A stretch of DNA of 64,000 nt from positions 744,001-808,000 of the forward strand of contig NZ_JBIGIB010000001.1 of NCBI RefSeq assembly GCF_043555935.1. The letters are read 5' to 3'. The DNA comes from Pelomonas baiyunensis (GTDB lineage Bacteria; Pseudomonadota; Gammaproteobacteria; Burkholderiales; Burkholderiaceae_C). The notes below the pieces were generated by a model. It did no database searches. It was given only the letters and a program-made list of their open reading frames with translations, and had not been told where the DNA came from. Below, in pieces: positions 7,519 to 15,959 of this stretch. A program made the translations under genes and the position numbers. Positions within the stretch are counted from its first letter, which is position 1. Each line of letters opens with the position of its first letter.

Positions 7519-8159
7519 GCCGGCCTCCGCAGGCGCAGCGTCACCAGCAGCGCGCCGGCCATCCACAGGCTCACCGTTCCAGGCTCCGGCACGGCGCTCA
7601 CCTCCACGCGCAGCCCGGTCGGGCTTTGCGTGCTCAGCGTGTCAAAGGCCAGCACGTTGTCGCCGGCTTTGAAGCCGCTGGCGATGCTGAAGCTGTGCCA
7701 GCTGTCGGCCTGGGCCACCGGCACGCCCGGCACCTGCACGCCATTGAGCCAGATGCGCAGGCCGCCATCGTCTGCGGCCCAGCGGCCCTGCAGACGGACT
7801 TGCGTCTCGAAGCCCGCCTGCACCTGGAAGTGTGTCTCGTAGCGCAGGGCGTCGGTCACGCCGGCTCGGTCGACGAAGCCGGTGCCGATGACCGGGTTGA
7901 TCCAGCTGCTCAGTGCCGTGTCGGGCACCCATGCTGCGGTGTCGATGGGTGAGCCGTCGCCCAGGCGCGAGGCGTAGGCGGTCGAGAACACGGCGTTGCC
8001 GACGATGGCGTAGTGCGGGTCGACCGCGTAGCCGCTCAACGGTGCGCCGGCGGCGTTGACGCCGGTGTTGAACAGCCCGGTGACATGCCAGGTCTGGGCC
8101 GCCGCCGGCACGGCGAGGGCGAGGGTGGCACTGAGCAGCAGTGCGTGACGCAGGAACAT
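7515..8159 (-). CDS. PEP-CTERM sorting-domain protein (214 aa)
   Basis: A secreted protein with signal peptide MFLRHALLLSATLALAVPAAAQ and a C-terminal PEP-CTERM tail (VPEPGTVSLWMAGALLVTL, then RLRRPA). The body is beta-rich and includes LRIWLNGVQVPG, resembling jelly-roll or PA14-like extracellular folds, but I cannot assign a function. A GGGAGA ribosome site lies just before the ATG at 8159. It follows the kinase gene by 89 bp on the same strand and overlaps the next PEP-CTERM gene, so the pair may be an output of the upstream sigma/kinase unit (inference). Confidence 0.8.
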   Translation of the reverse strand: MFLRHALLLSATLALAVPAAAQTWHVTGLFNTGVNAAGAPLSGYAVDPHYAIVGNAVFSTAYASRLGDGSPIDTAAWVPDTALSSWINPVIGTGFVDRAGVTDALRYETHFQVQAGFETQVRLQGRWAADDGGLRIWLNGVQVPGVPVAQADSWHSFSIASGFKAGDNVLAFDTLSTQSPTGLRVEVSAVPEPGTVSLWMAGALLVTLRLRRPA

Positions 8160-8248
8160 GGATCTCTCCCGAGGCAGAACGCCAACAGCGGCGCTACCTG
8201 CACACACGCAAGCCAGCGCCGGATCCGGCCACCCGCCTTGACGCCGAT

Positions 8249-10192
8249 TCAGGGGACGGGCGCGCAGCCTGGCAGGCCGGCCTCGGACGCCAGCGCGTTG
8301 GCCGCTGGGGCGTCGACCCGGCAGCGACGGGCCACCAGCGCGGTGAGGGCCCGCCGAACAAACGGCGCCCGCAGGCCAACGCTGCCGCGCAGCAGCTGCA
8401 AGGCCTGGGCTTCGTCGGCCGTGGCCGAGGGGGCGCCGAGGCTGGCCCGGTGCAGCAGTTGGCGGGCGTGGTCGCTGGCAATGTAGGGTTGCGCGCGCGG
8501 CACCTGCACCAGGGCCTGATCGACGGCAGCCAGCGCCTCGGGCGTTCGCCCGGTTGTGGCCAGCAGTTCGCTCAGTGCCAGCCAGGTGGCGGCATGGCCG
8601 CTGTCGTCGGGGGCGTCGGCCGCGTAGCGCACGAGGGCTTGGCGCAGCAGGGCTTCCCGCTCCTCGGCGGGGGCGCCTTCCCGCTCGCGCAGTTCGTGGC
8701 GGGCCAGCAGCCATTCAGCACGCATCAGCCCGCGGTCGGGCAGGGCCGTGTTCAGTTCGTCCAGCAAACGCCGCGCGGCGCCGGGGTCGTGGCCGGCCAA
8801 CGTGGGCCACACCAGCGCCATGCCGGCCAATTGCGTGCGCTCGTTGCGCAGGCCGTGCCGGGCCTTGAGGGCCTCGTAGCGCCGCTCGCCGAGTTCGCGG
8901 CTGCGGCGGGCGTCGCCCAGGTAGTCGTGCAGCGTGGCGGTGATGCGCAGCAGCGCGTCGGCGGTGTCGGGGTCCTCCGGCAGCGCGGCCTCGATGCGCG
9001 CGGCACGCTCGGTCAGCAGGCGATGCAAGGCAGCAGCCGGGTCGGCCGCGTCCGGTGCGCGGCGGTCCAGCGTCTTGAACAGATCGAGCAGGTAGTGGTT
9101 GGCCACCTCTGCGCGGTGCGCCTCGCGCCGTGCGTTGTCGGCCTGCCACAGCGCCGCGGCCAGGCCTGCGCACAGCGCCACCACGCCCAGCACCGGCCAG
9201 CGGTGCCGGCGCAGCCCGCAAAGCAGTTGGTAGGTGCGGGCGCCGGCCATGGCGGCCACGGGCCGGTGGTCCAGCAGGCGATGGATGTCATCGGCCAGTG
9301 CCTGGACGTTGGCGTAGCGCGCAGCGGGCAACTCGGCCTGAGCGCGGGCGATGACGGCCGCGAGTGCGCGGCTGCGCTGGGCTTCGGGGACCACAGCCGC
9401 CAGCACGCCGCCCAGACCGTACACGTCGGTCGCCACGGTCAGCGTCTCCCCGCGCTGTTGCTCGGGGGCTGCCAGGCCGGGCGTGAAGGCCCGCGGGCCC
9501 GTGCCGTGCAACAAGCGGGCAATGCCGAAGTCCAGCAGCTTCACGCGCCCATCGGGCCCGACGAGGATGTTGGCGGGCTTGAGGTCGGCGTGCAGCACCA
9601 GCCGCGCATGGGCGTAGCGCACCGCATCGAGCACTTGCAGGAAGGTGACCAGCCGCTGGCGCACCGGCTGATCGGCCAAGGCCCGGTGGATGGGCTGCCC
9701 GTTGATCCACTCCAACGCCAGCCAGGCCTGGCCCTGGTCTTCACCCGCGTCGTACAGGCGGGCGATGTGGGGGTGCTCCATGCCCAGCAGCAGGGCGTGT
9801 TCGTCTCGCAGGCGTTCGCCCAAGCGAGGGTCCGGGCGGGGCAGCTTCAAGGCCACATGCCGGCCAGCCATGGGACCGGTGACCTGGGCGGCGCCCCACA
9901 CCTCGGCCATGCCGCCACCGCCCAGCCGCTCGATCAGCCGGTACGGGCCGATGCGTTGGCCGGGCCGGGCCAGCGGGACCGGCGGCAGCTCGGACTGCAG
10001 TTCGTGCAGGGCCGACAGCGCGGGCAGTTCGGCCGTGCCGTCGTGTGCTTGCAGCATGGTGCGCAGGGGCTCGACGAGATCGGGGCTTTGCTCGCGCAGC
10101 CACCGCTCGCGTTCCGTGGTGGGCAGCTCCAGCGCGGCGTCGAAGGCCGCAGACACGCGAGGCCACAGGGCGGGGTCAATCCGCGCGGTCAT
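8249..10192 (-). CDS. Membrane-anchored Hanks-type serine/threonine protein kinase
   Basis: A 647-residue kinase. After an about 80-residue helical N-terminus, the kinase domain (about 83-310) has the Gly-rich loop RLGGGGMAEVWG-like segment (90-100), Lys116 (VALKL), catalytic loop HADLKPAN (201-208), DFG (221-223) and APE (242-244). The usual HRD arginine is Ala202, so this is a non-RD kinase that may not need activation-loop phosphorylation. One membrane helix (about 332-349) separates it from a 300-residue helical, TPR-like C-terminal region. It overlaps the ECF sigma gene by 17 bp. Sigma factors of this family are often paired with such kinases. Confidence 0.9.
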   Translation of the reverse strand: MTARIDPALWPRVSAAFDAALELPTTERERWLREQSPDLVEPLRTMLQAHDGTAELPALSALHELQSELPPVPLARPGQRIGPYRLIERLGGGGMAEVWGAAQVTGPMAGRHVALKLPRPDPRLGERLRDEHALLLGMEHPHIARLYDAGEDQGQAWLALEWINGQPIHRALADQPVRQRLVTFLQVLDAVRYAHARLVLHADLKPANILVGPDGRVKLLDFGIARLLHGTGPRAFTPGLAAPEQQRGETLTVATDVYGLGGVLAAVVPEAQRSRALAAVIARAQAELPAARYANVQALADDIHRLLDHRPVAAMAGARTYQLLCGLRRHRWPVLGVVALCAGLAAALWQADNARREAHRAEVANHYLLDLFKTLDRRAPDAADPAAALHRLLTERAARIEAALPEDPDTADALLRITATLHDYLGDARRSRELGERRYEALKARHGLRNERTQLAGMALVWPTLAGHDPGAARRLLDELNTALPDRGLMRAEWLLARHELREREGAPAEEREALLRQALVRYAADAPDDSGHAATWLALSELLATTGRTPEALAAVDQALVQVPRAQPYIASDHARQLLHRASLGAPSATADEAQALQLLRGSVGLRAPFVRRALTALVARRCRVDAPAANALASEAGLPGCAPVP

Positions 10193-10742
10193 CCAGCTGC
10201 ACCAGCAAGAACGCGCGTGCCTTGGCCCAAAGGCGTCGCAGCGTGCGCTCGCTCAGGGCGAGTGCGTTCGCTGCTTCGGCCTCGGTGTACCCCCCGAAGA
10301 AGCGCAGCTCCACCACTTGCGCCAATTGCGGCTCCAGCGCGGCCAGGGCGTCCAGCGCGGCATCCAGGGCCAGCAGCCGCGTGTCGTCGGCCTCGGGCAT
10401 GGCCGCGTCGACGGCCGCCGTGTCCCAGCCCAGCGCCTGCCACCCGCCACCGCGCGCCTGGGCCTGGCGGCGGCGCAGGTGGTCGATGACGATGTGCCGC
10501 ATGGTCCGAGACACCAGGGCGTAGAAGTGATGGCGATCGGCCAGGGGCGCGTGCGGGGCCTGGGCCAGGCGCAAGAAGCCCTCATGCAACAGCTCTTCAG
10601 TGGCCAGACTGGGCGCGCCCGGGCCCCGCAGCCGGGCATGGGCGATGCGCCGCAGCTCGGGGTACACGTGGGGCCACACGGCTTCGGCCGCCGCCGCGTC
10701 GCCTTCGCGCGCGGCCTGCAGCAGCGCGGTCAGCGCGGTCAC
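10176..10742 (-). CDS. ECF-type RNA polymerase sigma factor (TIGR02999-like)
   Basis: A 188-residue sigma-70 family protein with region 2 (about 20-90, including EELLHEGFLRLAQ and MRHIVIDHLRRRQA) and region 4 (about 120-185: LDALAALEPQLAQVVELRFFGGYTEAEAA cut into its helix pieces, then LSERTLRRLWAKARAFL). It resembles ECF groups genetically linked to Ser/Thr kinases. The GTG start at 10742 overlaps the sirtuin stop (GTGA), and the stop overlaps the kinase start by 17 bp. No anti-sigma gene is adjacent, in keeping with control by the kinase (inference from the family). Confidence 0.88.
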   Translation of the reverse strand: MTALTALLQAAREGDAAAAEAVWPHVYPELRRIAHARLRGPGAPSLATEELLHEGFLRLAQAPHAPLADRHHFYALVSRTMRHIVIDHLRRRQAQARGGGWQALGWDTAAVDAAMPEADDTRLLALDAALDALAALEPQLAQVVELRFFGGYTEAEAANALALSERTLRRLWAKARAFLLVQLDDRAD

Positions 10743-11569
10743 GCCGTCAGCCTTTCTTGCAGTGCCGTCAGCGCATGCAGCGCGCCGCTGGCGAGGCCCA
10801 CGCCGAAGGCGGGCGCCACGTCCGACTCGCGCAGGTTGATGCGCACGATGCGGCCGCCGTGGGCCGCCACCACCAGCTGGCTGAAGTGCCGCACCGATGG
10901 CACGGCCGTGCCGGCGCCGATTTCCAGGACGACGGCGCGGTCCACGCGGCCGAGCCAGTCGGACAGGCGCCAGGCCTGGGCTTGGTAGCGGTCGCCCGCC
11001 CAATCGGCGTCGCCAAACATCAGCACGTTGGGCCGCGCCAGGCTGCCGCAGCCAGGGCAGGTGGGCAGGTCTCCGAGCCAGCGGCATTCGGTGTCGTCGA
11101 TGTCGGGCGTCAGGCCGTCGGCCGGCCAGGGCGCTTGGCCGCAGCTGCGCAGGCATTGCAGCCAGTGCAGCGAGCCGTGGCATTCGTGCAGCGGCGTGTC
11201 GCTGAAGCCCGCGCGCTGGAACTGGCCGTCCACGTTGCTGGTGAACACCGCGAGGCCGCGCGGCGTGCGTGCGCCCCACTGTTGCAGCAGGCCAAAGCCG
11301 GCGTGCGGCACGGTGCGGCGGTACAGCGCCAGGCGATGGCCGTAAAAGCCCCAGGCCAGGCGCGGGTCGCGCTCGAAGGTGCGCGGTGACGCCGCGCTCA
11401 TGAAGTCCAGCCCCGCCCGGCCCAGCGCGGGGTAGGCGCGCCAGAAGCCCTCGTTGCCGCGAAAGTCCGGCAGGCCGGAGTCCACCCCCATGCCCGCCCC
11501 GGCGGCCACGATCAGTGCGTCGGCTTGGGCGATCAGTGCGGCGGCGTGGTCGAGGGCAGCGTTGTTCAT
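10739..11569 (-). CDS. Sir2 family NAD-dependent protein deacetylase (sirtuin)
   Basis: A 276-residue sirtuin, likely an NAD+-dependent lysine deacylase. Seen are the NAD-binding loop GAGMGVDSGLPDFRG (24-38), FTSNVDGQFQRAG (109-121), catalytic His131 (ECHGSLHWLQC), and four cysteines (about 139, 143, 171, 174) that would bind structural zinc. Length and motifs fit class II/III-like bacterial sirtuins; the acyl specificity cannot be told. Its ATG overlaps the antiporter stop and its stop overlaps the ECF sigma start, 4 bp each. The linkage of a sirtuin to an ECF/kinase pair is unusual. Confidence 0.9.
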   Translation of the reverse strand: MNNAALDHAAALIAQADALIVAAGAGMGVDSGLPDFRGNEGFWRAYPALGRAGLDFMSAASPRTFERDPRLAWGFYGHRLALYRRTVPHAGFGLLQQWGARTPRGLAVFTSNVDGQFQRAGFSDTPLHECHGSLHWLQCLRSCGQAPWPADGLTPDIDDTECRWLGDLPTCPGCGSLARPNVLMFGDADWAGDRYQAQAWRLSDWLGRVDRAVVLEIGAGTAVPSVRHFSQLVVAAHGGRIVRINLRESDVAPAFGVGLASGALHALTALQERLTA

Positions 11570-13404
11570 GGCGGCGTGCTGCCTTCCCAGCCGCGCCGTT
11601 GCGCGCGGCGGTGGGCTTCGTCGGCCTCACGCTCCGCGGCCATTTGTTGCTCGAACTGCTGCCGGCCGAGCTTGGCGGCGGCGATCAGCGCACCTTCGTC
11701 GCCCTGCAGCGGCACCATGCGGTTCAACACCTCGAGGTTGTGTTGGCGAAAGCGCATAGCCTGGCGGCGTGCGGCGTGGGGCTCCATGCCGGTGAGCTCC
11801 AGCACGCTGCGCGCGCTCATCAGTGCGGAGTCGAAGGTTTCGCGCTCGATGCGGCGCACGCCGGCTTCAAACAGCTGGTAGTAGTGCTGCACGTTGCGCG
11901 CGCGGGCCACGACGGTGAGTTGCGGGAAGTGCTCGCGCGCCAGCTCGGCGATCTCCACGCTTTGCGCGATGTCGTCGATGGCGATGACGAGCACGCGGGC
12001 GGTCTGGGCGCCGGCGGTCTTGAGCATGTCCAGCCGGGTCGCGTCGCCGTAGTACACCGTCCAGTCGAAGCGGCGCAGGCTCTCGATGGCCTCGGAGTCG
12101 TGGTCCAGCACCGTGGCTTCCAGGCCGTTGGCGCGCAGCATGCGGGCCACGACCTGACCGTAGCGGCCGCTGCCGGCAATGATGATGGGCGAGGGCGGCG
12201 GGGGCACTTCGTCGCGCTTTTTCTTTTGCCCAAGGCGGGCGAGCTTTTGCGACATCAGCCGGTCGCCGCCGGTCAGCAAGAGCGGCGTCAGCGCCAGCGA
12301 CAGCGCCACGGCCGCCACCAGGGCCGAGTTCTGGGCAGCGGTGATCATGCCCTCGCCCTGGGCCAGCTGGAACACCACGAAGCCGAATTCGCCCCCTTGT
12401 GCCAGCAGGATGACGAAGGCCGGGCGCTCCACCAGCGGGATCTTCATCGCCTTGGCCATGCCCACCAGCACGGCAATCTTGCACACCAGCAGCGCGGCCA
12501 CCAGCAGCGCCACGAACCCCGGCTGCGCGGCCACGGCTTTCAGGTCCAGCCCCATGCCCACCGCGATGAAGAACAGGCCCAGCAGCAGGCCCTTGAAGGG
12601 CTCCAGGTCGGTTTCCAACTCGCGGCGGTACTCGCTCTCGGCCAGCAGCACGCCGGCCAGGAAGGCCCCCAGCGCCATCGACAAGCCCACCAGCTGCATC
12701 AGCGCCGCCGTGCCCAGCACCAGCAGCAGGGCGGCGGCGGTGAAGATCTCGGGCGTCTTGCTGTGAGCGATCCAGCGCAGGGCGGGGCGCAGCAGCAGGC
12801 GGCCGCCGAACACGATGGTGACGATCGCACCCACCGCCTTGGCCGCCGCCAGCCAGGTCTTGCCGTCGGCGTCATCATGCGCGCCGCTGAGGGCCAGCAC
12901 CGGCACCAGGGCCAGCACCGGAATGGCGGCGATGTCTTGCAGCAGCGCGACCGACAGGATGCTTTCGCCCGCCGTCGTGCGCCCCAGGTTGCGCTCCGCC
13001 AGCACGGCCAGCGCCACGGCGGTAGACGACATCGCCAGCCCCAGGCTCACCACCACCGCCAGCCGCCACGGATAGCCCAACGCGATGCCCAGGGCCGTCA
13101 GCACCGCGGCGCAGCCCAGCAACTGCACGCTGCCCCAGCCAAGGATGGGCCGGCGCATGGCCCACAGCCGCTTGGGCTCCAGCTCCAGGCCTACGAGGAA
13201 GAGCATCAGCACCACGCCCAGTTCGGCCACCTCGGGAATCGCGTCCGACTCGGGCACCAGGCCCAGCACGGCCGGGCCGATCAACAGTCCGGCGACGAGG
13301 TAGCCCAGGATGGAGCCCAGGCGCAGGTAGCGTGCCAGCGGCACCGCCAGCACCGCGGCGGCCAGGAAGACGAGCGGCAGTTGCAGCCAGCTGCTGTGGC
13401 TCAT
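11566..13404 (-). CDS. Kef-type K+/H+ antiporter with RCK/TrkA-N domain
   Basis: A 612-residue KefB/KefC-like cation:proton antiporter (CPA2). The first about 390 residues hold 12-13 membrane helices with the signature GAFLAGVLLAESEYR. A cytosolic RCK NAD(H)-binding domain follows (IIIAGSGRYGQVVARMLRANG region, about 410 onward). KefB/C channels are held closed by glutathione and opened by glutathione adducts of electrophiles, and need a flavodoxin-like partner (KefF/KefG). Exactly such a gene precedes it with a 4 bp overlap, which supports the assignment. It overlaps the downstream sirtuin gene as well. KefB versus KefC cannot be decided. Confidence 0.88.
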   Translation of the reverse strand: MSHSSWLQLPLVFLAAAVLAVPLARYLRLGSILGYLVAGLLIGPAVLGLVPESDAIPEVAELGVVLMLFLVGLELEPKRLWAMRRPILGWGSVQLLGCAAVLTALGIALGYPWRLAVVVSLGLAMSSTAVALAVLAERNLGRTTAGESILSVALLQDIAAIPVLALVPVLALSGAHDDADGKTWLAAAKAVGAIVTIVFGGRLLLRPALRWIAHSKTPEIFTAAALLLVLGTAALMQLVGLSMALGAFLAGVLLAESEYRRELETDLEPFKGLLLGLFFIAVGMGLDLKAVAAQPGFVALLVAALLVCKIAVLVGMAKAMKIPLVERPAFVILLAQGGEFGFVVFQLAQGEGMITAAQNSALVAAVALSLALTPLLLTGGDRLMSQKLARLGQKKKRDEVPPPPSPIIIAGSGRYGQVVARMLRANGLEATVLDHDSEAIESLRRFDWTVYYGDATRLDMLKTAGAQTARVLVIAIDDIAQSVEIAELAREHFPQLTVVARARNVQHYYQLFEAGVRRIERETFDSALMSARSVLELTGMEPHAARRQAMRFRQHNLEVLNRMVPLQGDEGALIAAAKLGRQQFEQQMAAEREADEAHRRAQRRGWEGSTPP

Positions 13405-14054
13405 GGCTGCCCCCCGCCCAGGGCCGTGAACAGCGCGGGTCGTTCGTCCAGCGCCACGGCGTCTTCATCGCCCACGGGGGGCTCGCCCAGGCGTTCACAC
13501 CAGTCCGGGAAGTGGGTCAGGCGTTGCACGAACAGCGCGGCGTGCGCCTGCACCTCGGCCGCGGAGGCCCGGTGGGCGGCGTGCAGGATCTGCGGCGGCA
13601 GCCAGGTCATGCCGCAGGTGCGGGCAGACTGCTGGTACGGCAGCAGGAAGTCGCCGATGGGGTGGTGGTTGTGGCCGCCGGGTGCGTAGGCCTCGGCGCC
13701 GCCGCCGGTGGAGGCCACGAGCCAAAAGTCTTTGCCGTGCAGCGCTGTGCCGCCCGGCCCGTAGGCCCAGCCCAGGCGCGGCACTTCGTCCCACCACAGC
13801 TTTTGCAGCGCGGGCATGCTGTACCAGTAGATGGGGTGCAGCATCACGACGAGCCGGGCTGCAGCGAGCGCGCGCTGCTCGGCGTCGACGTGGACATGAA
13901 AGTCGGGGTAGAGGCGGTACAGGTCGCGCACCTCCACGCGCGCCGCAGCGGGCGACGCGCGCAGCGTGTCGAGCACGGTGCGGGTCACGTGGGAGCGGGC
14001 GAGGTCGGGGTGGGCGACGAGGACAAGGATGTCGCGGGCGTGGCTGTCGGGCAT
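13401..14054 (-). CDS. Flavodoxin-like NAD(P)H oxidoreductase, KefF/KefG type
   Basis: A 217-residue flavodoxin-fold quinone oxidoreductase. It starts MPDSHARDILVLVAHPDLARSHVTR-like, where the HPD...S pattern binds FMN phosphate, and has LHPIYWYSMPALQKLWWDEV and a GGGAEAY region common to the KefF/KefG/MdaB family. KefF and KefG are soluble ancillary subunits required for full activity of KefC and KefB. The gene overlaps the antiporter by 4 bp, so it is almost certainly its partner. It is the first gene of the minus-strand chain of overlapping genes. Confidence 0.87.
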   Translation of the reverse strand: MPDSHARDILVLVAHPDLARSHVTRTVLDTLRASPAAARVEVRDLYRLYPDFHVHVDAEQRALAAARLVVMLHPIYWYSMPALQKLWWDEVPRLGWAYGPGGTALHGKDFWLVASTGGGAEAYAPGGHNHHPIGDFLLPYQQSARTCGMTWLPPQILHAAHRASAAEVQAHAALFVQRLTHFPDWCERLGEPPVGDEDAVALDERPALFTALGGGQP

Positions 14055-14108
14055 GGCGACCTAGATTAACGTGGCCCACCTCCCGTTCTCTACCGGCACA
14101 TCCCCATC

Positions 14109-14570
14109 ATGCGCATCTTCGAGACCCTGGCCGACTTGCAAGCCCTCATCGGCCAATCCCTGGGCCACAGCGACTGGATCACGGTCGACCAGGCCCGCGT
14201 GAACGCGTTTGCCGAGGCGACCGAAGACCGGCAGTGGATCCACATCGACCCCGAGCGCGCCAAAGCCGGCCCCTTCGGCGGGCCGATTGCGCACGGCTTT
14301 CTCACGCTGTCGCTCATCCCGTATTTCTTCGAGACCGGGTTTGCGGTGCGCGAGACACAGATGGTCGTCAACTACGGTCTCAACAAGGTGCGCTTCACCG
14401 CCCCGGTGCCGGTGGGCAGCCGGCTGCGCGCGGCGTTCAAGCTGTTGGCGGTGGACGATGTGGCGGGCGGCGCCAAGCAACTGACCGTGGAAGTGGCGGT
14501 GGAAGCCGAAGGCGTGCCGAAACCGGTATGCGTGGCAGAAAGCCTCGCACGGCACTATCGTTCAACCTGA
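14109..14570 (+). CDS. MaoC-like (R)-specific enoyl-CoA hydratase
   Basis: A 153-residue single hot-dog domain protein. The hydratase 2 motif is present: FAEATEDRQWIHIDPERA (about 36-53, with the catalytic Asp and His) followed by GPFGGPIAHGFLTLSL. Members hydrate trans-2-enoyl-CoA, feeding polyhydroxyalkanoate synthesis or fatty acid metabolism; the exact substrate is not visible. The gene diverges from the Kef block across a 54 bp gap and is followed by the DUF808 gene, with no obvious functional link. Confidence 0.88.
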   Translation: MRIFETLADLQALIGQSLGHSDWITVDQARVNAFAEATEDRQWIHIDPERAKAGPFGGPIAHGFLTLSLIPYFFETGFAVRETQMVVNYGLNKVRFTAPVPVGSRLRAAFKLLAVDDVAGGAKQLTVEVAVEAEGVPKPVCVAESLARHYRST

Positions 14571-14631
14571 AGTTGAGAATGGGCAGCGGTTGGCCCGCTA
14601 GCATCGTCGGTTTTCAATTTCTGACCCCGCC

Positions 14632-15537
14632 ATGGCCTCCAGCCTGCTAGTTCTGCTCGACGACATCACCACCGTTTTGGACGACGTGGCGACCATGACC
14701 AAGGTCGCCGCGAAGAAGACGGCGGGCGTGCTGGGCGACGACCTGGCGCTGAACGCGCAGCAGGTGAGCGGCGTGAATGCCGACCGCGAACTGCCCGTCG
14801 TCTGGGCCGTTGCCGTGGGCTCCTTGCTGAACAAGGCCATCCTCGTGCCGGGGGCGCTGGCCATTTCCGCCTTCGCGCCCTGGGCCATCACGCCGCTGCT
14901 GATGCTGGGCGGCGCCTACCTGTGCTTCGAGGGCTTCGAGAAGCTGGCGCATAAGTTCCTGCACAGCACCGAGGAGGACGAGGCCCACCACGCCGCGCAT
15001 GTGAAGGCGCTGGGCGACGAGAAGGTGGACATGGCGGCCTACGAAAAGGACAAGGTCAAGGGCGCCATCCGCACCGACTTCATCCTGTCCGCCGAGATCA
15101 TCGTCATCGCGCTCGGCACGGTGGCCACGGCCTCGCTGCAGCAGCAGCTGGCCGTGCTGGTGGCGGTGTCCTTCGCCATGACGGTGGGTGTCTACGGCTT
15201 CGTCGCCGGCATCGTGAAGATGGACGACGTGGGGCTGTGGCTGTCGCGCAAGCCGGCTGCGGGCGCCCGGTCGGTCGGCCGTTTCCTGCTGGCGGCAGCG
15301 CCGCGGCTGATGAAGCTGCTGACCGTGCTGGGCACGGCGGCGATGTTCCTCGTGGGCGGCGGCATCCTGGTGCACGGCATCGCGCCGCTGCATCACGCCA
15401 TCGCGCATCTGGCGGAAGGCCAGGGCTGGCTCGTTGGCGCGGTGCTGGAGAACGGCGCGAACGCGCTGGTGGGCGTCGTTGCCGGTGCCCTGGTGCTGGC
15501 CGCGTTGGTGGCCGTGCAGAAGCTGCGCGGGCGGTAG
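14632..15537 (+). CDS. DUF808 family inner-membrane protein (YedI-like)
   Basis: A 301-residue multi-pass membrane protein of unknown function. It starts MASSLLVLLDDITTVLDDVA, then has KVAAKKTAGVLGDDLALNAQQ, and GGAYLCFEGFEKLAHKFL (about 97-114), which are the hallmarks of DUF808 (E. coli YedI). At least six hydrophobic segments follow. The start fits the family N-terminus. It lies 61 bp after the MaoC gene and 7 bp before a small membrane-protein gene. Confidence 0.88.
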   Translation: MASSLLVLLDDITTVLDDVATMTKVAAKKTAGVLGDDLALNAQQVSGVNADRELPVVWAVAVGSLLNKAILVPGALAISAFAPWAITPLLMLGGAYLCFEGFEKLAHKFLHSTEEDEAHHAAHVKALGDEKVDMAAYEKDKVKGAIRTDFILSAEIIVIALGTVATASLQQQLAVLVAVSFAMTVGVYGFVAGIVKMDDVGLWLSRKPAAGARSVGRFLLAAAPRLMKLLTVLGTAAMFLVGGGILVHGIAPLHHAIAHLAEGQGWLVGAVLENGANALVGVVAGALVLAALVAVQKLRGR

Positions 15538-15544
15538 GCGACGG

Positions 15545-15949
15545 ATGAAGATCAGGGGCGCTGTTCAGGTGGCTCAGAGCGTGCTGCTCAGAGCGTTGAT
15601 CTTCATCGGCCTGTTTGTTGTGCAGTTTTTGGCTTTGCTTTTCAGCGGCGCCATCGGTCCGTTTAGCTCACCAATCGGGTCCCTGCATGCCGCAACCGTG
15701 CTGGCTGGCCTCGCGTGGGTGTTTTTGCCCATTCTGTATGCCCGTCGAACGGGCGGTGCCGTCGTTGTGCTGGGCTGGTGCGTGGCAGCCTTGTTTCACA
15801 TCAGCAGCGTGCACCGTGGCTATCGGACGGAACCGGCGCAAATGATGGCACTGGCTTGGCTGCTTGCGACTTTGGCTATCGTCGCGGTGCTGTTCTTTGA
15901 TCCGCCTGCCTACCTCAGAAAGTCGGAGGACGTCGGTAGGTCTGAGTAG
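15545..15949 (+). CDS. Small four-helix membrane protein, unknown
   Basis: A 134-residue hydrophobic protein with four likely membrane helices (around LLRALIFIGLFVVQFLALLF, AATVLAGLAWVFLPILY, GAVVVLGWCVAALFHIS and AWLLATLAIVAVLFF) and charged ends. I do not recognise the family. The gene is noticeably poorer in G+C than its neighbours, with runs such as tttggctttgctttt, hinting at later acquisition or weak selection. It starts 7 bp after the DUF808 gene ends and runs convergently toward scpA. Confidence 0.65.
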   Translation: MKIRGAVQVAQSVLLRALIFIGLFVVQFLALLFSGAIGPFSSPIGSLHAATVLAGLAWVFLPILYARRTGGAVVVLGWCVAALFHISSVHRGYRTEPAQMMALAWLLATLAIVAVLFFDPPAYLRKSEDVGRSE

Positions 15950-15959
15950 CTAGGTCCTA

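Noticed and set aside
8141..10489. 782-codon plus-strand frame opposite the kinase
   Set aside because: Gly/Gln/Arg-rich chance frame; the minus-strand kinase motifs are unambiguous.
10739..11569. Sir2-type antiphage defence system
   Set aside because: The protein is a stand-alone sirtuin with zinc cysteines and catalytic His, without the effector or partner domains of known Sir2 defence systems.
11515..13689. 724-codon plus-strand frame opposite the Kef antiporter
   Set aside because: His/Gln-rich shadow translation with no recognisable domain.
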